From Bacteroidales bacterium (lineage in GTDB: Bacteria; Bacteroidota; Bacteroidia; Bacteroidales; VadinHA17), in NCBI GenBank assembly GCA_020353115.1, contig CP070687.1, positions 2,064,113-2,072,308 of the forward strand: 8,196 nt of DNA, read 5' to 3'. Shown piece by piece: positions 1-6,793 of the stretch. Position 1 is the stretch's first letter. The number at the start of each line of letters is the position of its first letter. The notes under the pieces are model-generated. The model did no database searches and was not told where the DNA came from. It saw only the letters and a list, made by a program, of their open reading frames with translations. Both the position numbers and the translations under genes were made by a program.

Positions 1-993
1 GGGAGTGAACTGGTACGGCTGCTTTCAAATTTTCATCCCAAAAAAATCATACTGTTTGATCAGGCTGAATCTCCTCTTTATCTCTTGGAACTGGAATTGC
101 AGGAAAAATTCAGGTTTTATGACTTTGCAATAATGATAGGGAATGTTGCTAATCCTGACAGGGTAAGGCGGTTATTTGATATGTATAATCCGGATTTTGT
201 ATTTCATGCCGCCGCATATAAACACGTACCAATGATGGAAGAAAATCCATCTGAGGCAACCAGAGTCAATATCCTGGGTACAAAAATAGTCACTGATCTG
301 GCTGTTGAGTATCGCGTTAAAAGATTCGTGCTTGTCTCGACGGATAAGGCGGTCAAACCTACCAATATCATGGGAGCTTCCAAACGTATCGCAGAAATCT
401 ATATTCAAAGCCTCAACGGAGCAAGTTCTACCAGTTTTATTACTACCCGGTTTGGCAATGTTTTGGGTTCGAACGGATCGGTTATCCCCAGGTTTCGCAA
501 ACAAATAGAAAAAGGTGGCCCTATAACAATTACACATCCGGAGGTAACACGGTATTTTATGACCATTCCCGAAGCCTGTCAGCTGATCCTTGAAGCCGGA
601 ACCATGGGAAAGGGAGGTGAGATTTTTGTATTTGATATGGGAGAATCCATTAAAATACTTGATCTGGCGAAAAAAATGATACGGCTTGCCGGTTTGACTC
701 TGGGAAAAGACATCCAACTTAATTATACCGGATTACGACCCGGAGAAAAACTCTATGAAGAATTGTTTAATTCCGATATTGAAGATACCATCCCAACACA
801 CCATCCTAAAATCATGATTGCCAAAGTCCCTGAATATGATTATAAGTCAATTTCCAAGGATATTGATAAATTGATCGAATTATCTGTCAGGAGTGATAAT
901 TTTGCAGTCGTCAGATTAATGAAAAAAATCGTCCCGGAATTTATCAGTAGCAACTCAATCTATGAAGAATTGGATTACAACAACAACGAATGA
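1..993 (+). CDS. CapD/FlaA1-type nucleotide-sugar 4,6-dehydratase/epimerase (5' partial)
   Basis: The reading frame is open from the first base, so the start lies outside the window and the TTG at 85 is not the true start. The first codons read GSEL, which fits the end of the Rossmann GxxGxxG loop of an extended short-chain dehydrogenase; IILFDQAES (residues 16-24 of the visible part) supplies the acidic residue after beta-2. Further family marks are HAAAYKHVP (69-77), STDKAVKPTN (113-122), MGASK (124-128), RFGNVLGSNGSVIP (150-163) and RPGEKLYEEL (246-255). The lysine of MGASK is the catalytic-type lysine; the usual tyrosine position holds Met, as in the WbpM/CapD branch. Family members act on UDP-GlcNAc-like sugars for capsule, O-antigen or glycan synthesis; substrate is inferred only. 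Larger members carry N-terminal membrane helices, but whether this one does cannot be seen. The C-terminus looks complete. The gene converges on rimM. Confidence 0.9.
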   Translation, partial: GSELVRLLSNFHPKKIILFDQAESPLYLLELELQEKFRFYDFAIMIGNVANPDRVRRLFDMYNPDFVFHAAAYKHVPMMEENPSEATRVNILGTKIVTDLAVEYRVKRFVLVSTDKAVKPTNIMGASKRIAEIYIQSLNGASSTSFITTRFGNVLGSNGSVIPRFRKQIEKGGPITITHPEVTRYFMTIPEACQLILEAGTMGKGGEIFVFDMGESIKILDLAKKMIRLAGLTLGKDIQLNYTGLRPGEKLYEELFNSDIEDTIPTHHPKIMIAKVPEYDYKSISKDIDKLIELSVRSDNFAVVRLMKKIVPEFISSNSIYEELDYNNNE

Positions 994-1056
994 CAACGAA
1001 AAATCTTCTTCAAAGGGACTCAGTTATTTAATAATTTATCCTTTGCCTGTCATTCC

Positions 1057-1080
1057 GTAAAAGACATACCCTGGTAATGT
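1057..1080 (-). terminator. Possible rimM terminator hairpin
   Basis: In the convergent gap, ACATAC (1064-1069) can pair with GTAATGT (1074-1080) if one A is bulged, leaving a CCTG loop. Read on the minus strand, the hairpin is followed by CTTTTAC, a short T run, which fits termination of the rpsP-rimM transcript about 60 nt after the rimM stop. The stem is short and the T run only four bases, so this is tentative. I see no better terminator for the plus-strand gene ending at 993. Confidence 0.3.
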
Positions 1081-1138
1081 TATAATTCTCCCTCACTTCT
1101 GCAGCAACCTTCCCGGAATACCGTATGATATGATTGGT

Positions 1139-1663
1139 TCATTCGGAAAGATTAATAAGACCGTCAGGAAGCTTCATTTCGATCAATTTGCGTGCGGGAT
1201 CGATGGATTTAACAAGATCTTTATTAATCGGAATAAGAACCTCTCTGCCCTGATCGATGATTTGAAAAACCGGATTTTCGGGATACATAAAGACATTTTC
1301 AACCTTACCAATTTTGCCCTCCATTTCTCCATAAAGGGTAAATCCGATAAAGCTATGGAGATCAATTTCTCTGACATTTTCTGGCAACGGATATTCCGAA
1401 CTGGTATACAGTTTACAATTGACCAGTTGCCTGGCATCTTCAAGGGTATCAATTGAATCCAGTTTAATGATCATTGAATCTGGTTCTGCCGGTTTCCTGC
1501 TATTTATAAAAAAGGGTACCTGTTGTCCATCAATATCAATGAACACGGTTTCCAGATTCATTACGATTTCAAATAGATATTTCTTTAGTGAGAGTACCAG
1601 TTCACCACGTATACCATACGCTTTTACAATGGTACCAAGGAAATAATATACTTCCCCGGTCAT
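1139..1663 (-). CDS. rimM: Ribosome maturation factor RimM
   Basis: RimM binds ribosomal protein S19 in the head of the 30S subunit and helps late 16S rRNA maturation; it acts in the cytoplasm. The 174-residue product has the usual family length. The N-terminal RimM domain shows GTIVKAYGIRGEL (10-22) and a later DARQLVNCKLY segment. The C-terminal PRC-barrel-like domain begins around DLHSFIGF and contains GKIGKVENV, the ENPVFQI segment, EVLIPI and the family-typical ending LPDGLINL. The ATG at 1661-1663 is 13 bp after the rpsP stop, so the two genes are surely co-transcribed and may be translationally coupled. No Shine-Dalgarno sequence is visible in the 13-bp gap, as is usual in Bacteroidota. 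In many bacteria trmD and rplS follow rimM; here the next gene is convergent, so the operon ends with rimM. Confidence 0.96.
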   Translation of the reverse strand: MTGEVYYFLGTIVKAYGIRGELVLSLKKYLFEIVMNLETVFIDIDGQQVPFFINSRKPAEPDSMIIKLDSIDTLEDARQLVNCKLYTSSEYPLPENVREIDLHSFIGFTLYGEMEGKIGKVENVFMYPENPVFQIIDQGREVLIPINKDLVKSIDPARKLIEMKLPDGLINLSE

Positions 1664-1676
1664 GATGATTTGCTTA

Positions 1677-2501
1677 TTATTCCTCTTTTCCAGCTTCTTC
1701 CGTATCGGGACTCAGTTCTTCCAGATTGGTTTTTTCAGAATCCTGTGAGGGTTCATCCTCCTTTTCTTTCACATTCTCCTTACCAACCGGTTCTTCTGAT
1801 CCAGCATTTTTGCCAGTATCACTACTGGCTTCAACGGCGGAATCCTTTGTTTCTTTACTTTTCTCCTCTTCAGGGTCCTTTCCCGTGGTCGGTTGTTCTT
1901 CCTTTTCTTTTTCTTTTTCAGGATCTTCCCGGGTCTCTACCGGTTTTTCAGAGATTGTTTCTTCCACCACTTCCGAAGGTTTCTTTGAATCATCGGTATC
2001 CGTTTCTTTAGCAGTAGGTTCTTTCGCAGCATCTTCCGCCAGTTCAGCATTCTTCTTTGCTATTAGTTGTGCACGCTCTTCACGAATCTTTGCCTCTGTT
2101 TCCAACCTCTTTTTCATGTCGGCTTCCTTCCCTTTGGCAATCCGGTCTTTCTTATCCTGGATTTTACCTTCTTTTTCTTTTAACCAGGCTTTAAACCTGT
2201 TTTCGGCTTCCTCTTCGCTAAATGCATTTTTCTTTACCCCTTCAAGAAGGTGTTTTTTCATCAAAACTCCCTTATAGGAGAGGATAGCTCTACAGGTGTC
2301 TGTAGGTTGAGCGCCTTTTTGCAGCCATTCTAATGCTCTATCAAAATCAATTTCAATAGTAGCAGGATTAGTAGTCGGATTATAAAATCCTATTCTCTCA
2401 ATGTATCTGCCATCTCGTGGCGCCCTGCTATCAGCTATCACAATGTGATAATAAGGATTTCTTTTTCTACCCTTTCTTGTTAATCTGATTTTTACAGGCA
2501 T
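1677..2501 (-). CDS. rpsP: Small ribosomal subunit protein S16 with long acidic C-terminal extension
   Basis: S16 is a primary-assembly protein of the 30S subunit body. The N-terminal core (about 1-82) is canonical: MPVKIRLTRKGRKRNPYYHI, ADSRAPRDGRYIERIGFYNP, and a segment through GAQPTDTCRAILSYKGV. A helical, charged region follows (about 83-155: FSEEEAENRFKAWLKEKEGK, then Lys/Arg/Glu/Ala-rich). From about 155 to 274 the sequence is low-complexity, dominated by E, K, D, S, T and P with almost no aromatic residues, and should be disordered. Ordinary S16 has about 80-90 residues; Bacteroidota versions are usually extended, from memory to roughly 150-200, so 274 is long even there. The tail is in frame, has no internal stop and ends in TAA 13 bp before rimM, so it does not look like a frameshift artefact. 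The ATG at 2499-2501 gives the conserved MPVKIRL start. A Bacteroidota promoter lies about 45 bp upstream. Confidence 0.97.
   Translation of the reverse strand: MPVKIRLTRKGRKRNPYYHIVIADSRAPRDGRYIERIGFYNPTTNPATIEIDFDRALEWLQKGAQPTDTCRAILSYKGVLMKKHLLEGVKKNAFSEEEAENRFKAWLKEKEGKIQDKKDRIAKGKEADMKKRLETEAKIREERAQLIAKKNAELAEDAAKEPTAKETDTDDSKKPSEVVEETISEKPVETREDPEKEKEKEEQPTTGKDPEEEKSKETKDSAVEASSDTGKNAGSEEPVGKENVKEKEDEPSQDSEKTNLEELSPDTEEAGKEE
1896..1919. repeat. Short polypurine/polypyrimidine tract with tandem GAAAAA units in rpsP
   Basis: On the plus strand this is 24 uninterrupted pyrimidines. On the coding (minus) strand it holds two perfect GAAAAA hexamers followed by a degenerate GAAAAG and GAAGAA. 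It encodes alternating Glu-Lys at residues 195-202 of the S16 tail. In-frame hexamer slippage would add or remove a Glu-Lys pair without breaking the frame. Confidence 0.7.
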
Positions 2502-2545
2502 ACGTTACGCTTTAGTATTAAACCTACCTTAAAATTTTGTGGGTG

Positions 2546-2575
2546 CAAATATATAACTAATTTCCCGATAAGAAA
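2546..2575 (-). promoter_or_regulatory. Bacteroidota-type promoter of rpsP-rimM
   Basis: On the minus strand TATATTTG (2553 down to 2546) matches the Bacteroidota -7 consensus TAnnTTTG exactly and continues GCACCC. An imperfect -33 box TTTC (2575-2572; consensus TTTG) lies 18 nt upstream, close to the usual 19. Transcription would start near 2540, giving a leader of about 40 nt before the rpsP ATG. The -7 match is direct observation; the start site is inferred. Confidence 0.75.
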
Positions 2576-2593
2576 GTTTTTTTAGAAAGTTTT
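2571..2593 (-). repeat. Direct repeat AAAACTTTCT x2 at the rpsP -33 region
   Basis: The 10-mer AGAAAGTTTT occurs at 2571-2580 and 2584-2593 on the plus strand, a 13-bp period. Read with rpsP transcription it is AAAACTTTCT twice, with an A-rich spacer. The proximal copy includes the candidate -33 box and the distal copy sits just upstream, where an UP-element-like A/T tract or a regulator site would be. Function is inference. Confidence 0.5.
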
Positions 2594-2689
2594 CCATCCG
2601 GTTTACATACATTGGATACAGAGTATAATCTCCCGCTTTCTATTTTTCCAATAGTTTTCAACAAACCCATTTTTATGAGCCTATTTCCT

Positions 2690-2697
2690 TAAATTTA
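2690..2697 (+). promoter_or_regulatory. Candidate -7 box of dnaE
   Basis: TAAATTTA at 2690-2697 matches TAnnTTTG except for the last base and would give a leader of about 55 nt before the dnaE ATG at 2758. No convincing TTTG lies at the right distance upstream (only a T-rich stretch at 2671-2674, spacing too short). It is the best candidate in the divergent region but weak. Confidence 0.3.
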
Positions 2698-2757
2698 CAA
2701 CACCAGGATTTGCTCCATAAATAACATCCAAACACCTGTTTTTTTGACAGTTAAGCG

Positions 2758-5700
2758 ATGAGAGACTTTGCACATTTACATGTTCATTCCCAGTATTCGA
2801 TTCTGGATGGTGCGTCCAGTATTCCCGGTCTTATACATAAAGCCAAGGAGAATGGAATGAGTGCGGTTGCCATAACTGATCATGGGAATATGTTCGGAGT
2901 TAAGGAATTTTATAACATTGCCCGGAGAAACGGGATAAAACCTATTATCGGATGTGAAATCTACGTTGCAAAAAAAAGCCGGTTTGACCGGACGGAAAAG
3001 GAAGATCGTAGCGGAGACCACCTGATACTTCTGGCAAAAAATAAAACCGGATATCATAATCTTGTTAAACTGGTTTCGTATGCATGGATTGAAGGGTATT
3101 ATTATAAACCCAGGATAGATAAGGAATTGCTCCGAAAATACCATGATGGCCTCATAGTTACATCTGCCTGTATCGGAGGAGAAATTCCCCAGACTATCCT
3201 TCTTGAAGGGAAGGATATGGCAAAAAGCCTGATTCTGGAATACAAGGAACTTTTTGGTGAAGATTTTTATCTGGAATTGCAGCGGCATAAGACAGGCATT
3301 CCTGAGATGGATCGGGAGGTGTATGAACGACAGGAAGTGGTGAACCGCCACCTTCTTGAATTATCCGGAGAACTGGATATCCAGGTAATTGCTTCAAATG
3401 ACGTTCATTTCATTAATGATGAAGATGCGGAAGCGCATGACCGGTTAATATGTATTAACACGGGGAAAGACCTGGATGATCCGGCCCGCCTCCGGTATAC
3501 GAAGCAGGAATTCTTCAAGACCCGGGAAGAGATGGATCAATTATTTGCCGATGTACCGGAGGCCTTGGAAAATACAATCAAAGTTGCTGAAAAAGTCGAG
3601 AATTATAAATTGAATCAGGATCTTATTATGCCTGATTTTCCATTACCTGATGGATTCACAGATGAAGATGAATACCTCAGGCACCTGACATATGAAGGCG
3701 CAAAGGTACGATATGGAGAGGTTTCCGGTAACCTAAAGGAGAGAATTGAATTTGAATTATCGGTCATTCGGAAAATGGGATATCCCGGATACTTTCTTAT
3801 TGTACAGGATTTCCTGAATGCTGCAAGGGAAAAGGGTGTTTCTATCGGTCCCGGCCGTGGTTCGGCCGCAGGATCTGTTGTTGCCTACTGTACACAAATA
3901 ACCGATATTGATCCCATCGAATATAACCTGCTTTTTGAGCGGTTCCTTAATCCGGAAAGGATATCCATGCCCGATATTGATATTGATTTTGATGAAGATG
4001 GACGCGATGAAGTCCTGAAATGGGTCGTGAAGAAATATGGTATGAACCGGGTGGCACATATTATTACATTTGGTACCATGGCTGCCAAAATGGCTATTCG
4101 GGATGTGGCAAGAGTTCAAAAGCTGCCACTCCCTGAGGCTGACCGGCTTGCAAAACTTGTTCCTGAACGGCCCGGAGTTACACTTTCCCAGGCATATAGG
4201 GAGGTACGTGATCTTTATGATGCCAGGAAGGCTGGTAGTAGCCTTGTTTCAGATACACTGAAATATGCCGAAACACTCGAAGGATCGGTGCGTCATACCG
4301 GGATCCATGCATGTGGCGTTATTATAGGACGGGATGACCTGGTTGAACATGTTCCTCTTTGTACCTCCAAAGATTCGGATCTGCTTGTTACCCAGTTTGA
4401 CGGGAATCATGTCGAGGATATCGGTATGCTGAAGATGGATTTTCTCGGATTGAAAACACTCTCTATCATCAAAGACGCAATTTCCAATATAAAGGATTCA
4501 CGGGAAATCCAGATTGATATCAACACCATACCCCTGGATGATACCAAAACCTATGAACTTTATAGCAGGGGAGAAACGACCGGTTTGTTTCAATTCGAAT
4601 CCCATGGAATGAAAAAATATCTGAGGGAATTGAAACCAAACCGCTTTGAGGATCTGATTGCCATGAACGCACTATACAGACCGGGCCCCATGGAATATAT
4701 CCCGTCGTTTATAAACCGTAAACACGGAAAGGAAAAAATTCATTATGATCTTCCGATAATGAAAGAATTCCTTCAGGATACCTACGGCATTACGGTATAT
4801 CAGGAGCAGGTCATGCAATTATCCCAGGCAATGGCCGGTTTTTCAGGCGGAGAAGCCGATTCGTTGAGAAAAGCTATGGGGAAGAAGCAGAAAAAAGTGA
4901 TGGATGAAATGAAGGAAAAGTTTATCCTTGGCTCTACCGGAAAGGGATATGATTTAAACATCATTGAAAAGATCTGGCAGGATTGGGAAGCATTTGCCCA
5001 ATACGCTTTCAATAAATCCCATTCAACTTGTTATGCTTTTGTCTCCTATCAAACGGCTTATCTTAAAGCACATTTCCCGGCCGAATTTATGGCTGCAGTT
5101 CTCAGCAGGAATATCAACGATATCAAGAAGATTACCCTTTTTATGGATGAAACAAAAAGAATGGGTATATCTGTCCTGGGCCCCGATGTGAATGAAAGCA
5201 ATATCAAGTTTACGGTAAATGCCGACGGAGATATCCGGTTCGGTTTAGGAGCCATAAAAGGAGTGGGAGAAAGTGCCGCACAACACATCATTGAGGAACG
5301 AAAAGAGAACGGTAACTATCAAAATATCTATGATTTTGTTGAACGGATTAATTTATCAACCATTAATAAAAAGAGCATTGAAGCACTTGTAAAAGCCGGT
5401 GCCTTTGATGGTTTCCGGGAAACAAAACGCGGACAATATTTCGCGACAAACGGAAAAGGATCATCATTTATAGAAACCATTATCCGCTATGGCAATAAAT
5501 TCCAGTTTGAGAAAAGTACCTCTCAACAATCCCTGTTTGGAGATTCAGTGGAAGTTGAATTTTCCAAACCCGAAATCCCAGAAGTGCAAGATTGGCCAAA
5601 AATGGAAAAGTTGAACAAGGAAAAGGAAACCATAGGAATTTTCCTCTCCGCACATCCTCTGGATGATTTTAAAATGGAGATTCATAATTTCTGTAATGCC

Positions 5701-6243
5701 TCTCTGTCCGATTTTCAAAATATGGAAGAATTAAACGGGAAAGAACTTACCGTCGTCGGAATCGTTACCGAGGTTAAAACCGGAACTACAAAAAATGGCA
5801 GGCCGTATGGAACTATGTATATACAGGATTATTCCGACTCTCTTCGCCTGGCGTTATTCAATGCTGATTTCATTAATTTCAGCAAATACTTTGCCGTCGG
5901 TTACTCCCTTATAGTAAAAGGGAAAGTGCTCCCTAATCAATTCAGGGATAACCAGTTGGAATTTAGAATAAGCCAAATTAATCTTCTGTCTGAGGTAAGG
6001 GATAACCTGATTAATACCATCTCGATAAAATTACCCCTTACCTGTATAACTCCGGACTTCATCGAACATTTTGACAAAATATCGGGTTCCGGCAAAGGAA
6101 GAGTTAAACTTAAATTTATTGTCTATGATCCGAAAGAGAAAATAGGGATTGAACTGTATTCGAGAAGCAAAAAGGTCAAACTTACCGATAAGTTCATCCG
6201 ATACCTGGAAGATCATCAGGACATTGAATTTACGGTTAATTAG
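2758..6243 (+). CDS. dnaE: DNA polymerase III alpha subunit (replicative polymerase)
   Basis: Catalytic subunit of the chromosomal replicase, 1161 residues and apparently complete. The N-terminal PHP domain keeps metal-ligand motifs HLHVHSQYS (6-14), TDHGN (40-44), GCE (65-67) and SNDVH (213-217). The polymerase core shows GPGRGSAAGS (364-373), the catalytic PDIDID (405-410, carboxylates D406 and D408) and MDFLGLKTL (560-568, D561, the third acid by alignment to the E. coli D555 motif). Also visible are RPGPMEYIP (641-649), YGITVYQEQVM (676-686) and FNKSHSTCYA (751-760). A helix-hairpin-helix segment follows (LGAIKGVGES, 830-839), then a beta-clamp motif QQSLF (923-927) and an OB-fold starting near 997 (VTVVGIVTEV-like) with NGRPYGTMYIQD. 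The ATG at 2758 is placed so that the PHP motif begins at residue 6, as in relatives. The gene is divergent from rpsP and is followed closely by trxA. Confidence 0.98.
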   Translation: MRDFAHLHVHSQYSILDGASSIPGLIHKAKENGMSAVAITDHGNMFGVKEFYNIARRNGIKPIIGCEIYVAKKSRFDRTEKEDRSGDHLILLAKNKTGYHNLVKLVSYAWIEGYYYKPRIDKELLRKYHDGLIVTSACIGGEIPQTILLEGKDMAKSLILEYKELFGEDFYLELQRHKTGIPEMDREVYERQEVVNRHLLELSGELDIQVIASNDVHFINDEDAEAHDRLICINTGKDLDDPARLRYTKQEFFKTREEMDQLFADVPEALENTIKVAEKVENYKLNQDLIMPDFPLPDGFTDEDEYLRHLTYEGAKVRYGEVSGNLKERIEFELSVIRKMGYPGYFLIVQDFLNAAREKGVSIGPGRGSAAGSVVAYCTQITDIDPIEYNLLFERFLNPERISMPDIDIDFDEDGRDEVLKWVVKKYGMNRVAHIITFGTMAAKMAIRDVARVQKLPLPEADRLAKLVPERPGVTLSQAYREVRDLYDARKAGSSLVSDTLKYAETLEGSVRHTGIHACGVIIGRDDLVEHVPLCTSKDSDLLVTQFDGNHVEDIGMLKMDFLGLKTLSIIKDAISNIKDSREIQIDINTIPLDDTKTYELYSRGETTGLFQFESHGMKKYLRELKPNRFEDLIAMNALYRPGPMEYIPSFINRKHGKEKIHYDLPIMKEFLQDTYGITVYQEQVMQLSQAMAGFSGGEADSLRKAMGKKQKKVMDEMKEKFILGSTGKGYDLNIIEKIWQDWEAFAQYAFNKSHSTCYAFVSYQTAYLKAHFPAEFMAAVLSRNINDIKKITLFMDETKRMGISVLGPDVNESNIKFTVNADGDIRFGLGAIKGVGESAAQHIIEERKENGNYQNIYDFVERINLSTINKKSIEALVKAGAFDGFRETKRGQYFATNGKGSSFIETIIRYGNKFQFEKSTSQQSLFGDSVEVEFSKPEIPEVQDWPKMEKLNKEKETIGIFLSAHPLDDFKMEIHNFCNASLSDFQNMEELNGKELTVVGIVTEVKTGTTKNGRPYGTMYIQDYSDSLRLALFNADFINFSKYFAVGYSLIVKGKVLPNQFRDNQLEFRISQINLLSEVRDNLINTISIKLPLTCITPDFIEHFDKISGSGKGRVKLKFIVYDPKEKIGIELYSRSKKVKLTDKFIRYLEDHQDIEFTVN

Positions 6244-6252
6244 TTATATTTG
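6223..6252 (+). promoter_or_regulatory. Bacteroidota-type promoter of trxA, overlapping the dnaE 3' end
   Basis: TATATTTG at 6245-6252 is an exact TAnnTTTG -7 box, followed by CCCC. ATTG at 6223-6226 lies 18 nt upstream and gives three of four bases of the TTTG -33 box. The -33 box is inside the last dnaE codons and the -7 box begins 2 nt after the TAG stop. Transcription would start near 6259 with a leader of about 60 nt. This allows trxA expression independent of dnaE, although read-through from dnaE is also possible since no terminator is seen between them. Confidence 0.75.
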
Positions 6253-6319
6253 CCCCGGATCGCATGGTCTTTTATTCGTTCCATCAATCAGTAATCAATA
6301 ATCCGTAAAAATCAATCGT

Positions 6320-6637
6320 ATGACAATTGAAGTAAACGATGCGAATTTCGAAGAAATCGTATTGAAATCAGATAAGCCTGTTATTGTAGATTTCTGGGCC
6401 GAATGGTGCGGCCCATGCAGAATGGTAAGTCCAATTGTAAGCGAATTATCTGAAGAATATGAAGGGCAAGTGGTTGTAACCAAACTGGATGTTGATAGCA
6501 ATCCGGGAGTATCGGCAAAATATGGAATCCGCAATATCCCAACCATCCTGTTTTTCAATAATGGTGAAATTGTGGATAAGCAGGTAGGTGCGGTTCCAAA
6601 AAGTAACCTGGAGGCCAAGCTGCAAGCTCTACTGTAA
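6320..6637 (+). CDS. trxA: Thioredoxin
   Basis: A small cytoplasmic thiol-disulfide oxidoreductase that reduces protein disulfides and is itself recycled by thioredoxin reductase. The 105-residue product matches the usual length. It has the buried Asp (VDFWAEW, D24), the redox motif WCGPC (29-33) with catalytic Cys30 and Cys33, the Lys-Leu-Asp-Val-Asp strand (55-59), the cis-proline motif IPT (73-75, Pro74), and a late Gly-containing VGA segment (92-94 by motif). No signal peptide is present, so it is a cytoplasmic TrxA and not a TlpA/ResA-type exported protein. The ATG at 6320 gives a typical short N-terminus; a possible ATG at 6264 is out of frame. It lies 76 bp after dnaE with its own promoter and is followed by a terminator. 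Confidence 0.97.
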   Translation: MTIEVNDANFEEIVLKSDKPVIVDFWAEWCGPCRMVSPIVSELSEEYEGQVVVTKLDVDSNPGVSAKYGIRNIPTILFFNNGEIVDKQVGAVPKSNLEAKLQALL

Positions 6638-6661
6638 ACGTAATCAGAAATAATTGTTGCA

Positions 6662-6690
6662 GGTATCGAATCTTTTTCATACCCTTTTTA
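6662..6690 (+). terminator. Rho-independent terminator of trxA
   Basis: GGTAT (6662-6666) and GAA (6668-6670) pair with TTC (6676-6678) and ATACC (6679-6683), an 8-bp stem with one bulged C and a TCTTT loop. CTTTTTAA follows directly. It begins 25 nt after the trxA stop. The T run is on the plus strand only, so the terminator serves trxA and not the converging gene. Confidence 0.65.
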
Positions 6691-6691
6691 A

Positions 6692-6761
6692 TTCCCCTGC
6701 CCCAGGGAAGACAGAATTACCGGAACCTGCCTGTTCCATCAGGTATACGATTGTAATACCT
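6692..6761. other. Cluster of small inverted repeats between converging genes
   Basis: Three short hairpins lie in the 156-bp convergent gap. TTCCC/GGGAA (6692-6696 with 6705-6709) has the alternative pairing CCCTG/CAGGG (6695-6699 with 6703-6707). GGAAC/GTTCC pairs 6722-6726 with 6733-6737. AGGTAT/ATACCT pairs 6741-6746 with 6756-6761. One or more could end the minus-strand phosphatase transcript, but none is followed on that strand by a clear T run. Confidence 0.35.
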
Positions 6762-6793
6762 CAATCCCAAAACTTTATCAGGTATTCTGGAGG

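Noticed and set aside
85..87. TTG as start codon of the sugar-nucleotide enzyme
   Set aside because: The frame is open to base 1 and the upstream codons encode GSEL and the FDQAES strand of the same Rossmann fold, so the true start is outside the window.
172..717. 181-codon minus-strand open frame opposite the CapD-type gene
   Set aside because: No recognisable motif, and it lies wholly opposite strongly conserved SDR motifs of the plus-strand gene.
994..1138. Possible small gene or RNA in the convergent gap after the CapD-type gene
   Set aside because: Only 145 bp, no promoter box, no usable open frame outside the rimM shadow, and no structure beyond one weak hairpin.
1726..2277. Long plus-strand open frame rich in Ser and Phe opposite rpsP
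   Set aside because: It is the antisense shadow of the Glu/Lys-rich S16 tail; its odd Ser/Phe composition is explained by the purine-rich coding strand and the rpsP frame is beyond doubt.
2523..2530. AAGGTAGG on the minus strand as a Shine-Dalgarno site for rpsP
   Set aside because: It ends 21 nt before the ATG, too far for a ribosome binding site, and this phylum rarely uses such sites.
2776..3351. 191-codon minus-strand open frame inside dnaE
   Set aside because: It is antisense to the conserved PHP domain and shows no domain or signal of its own.
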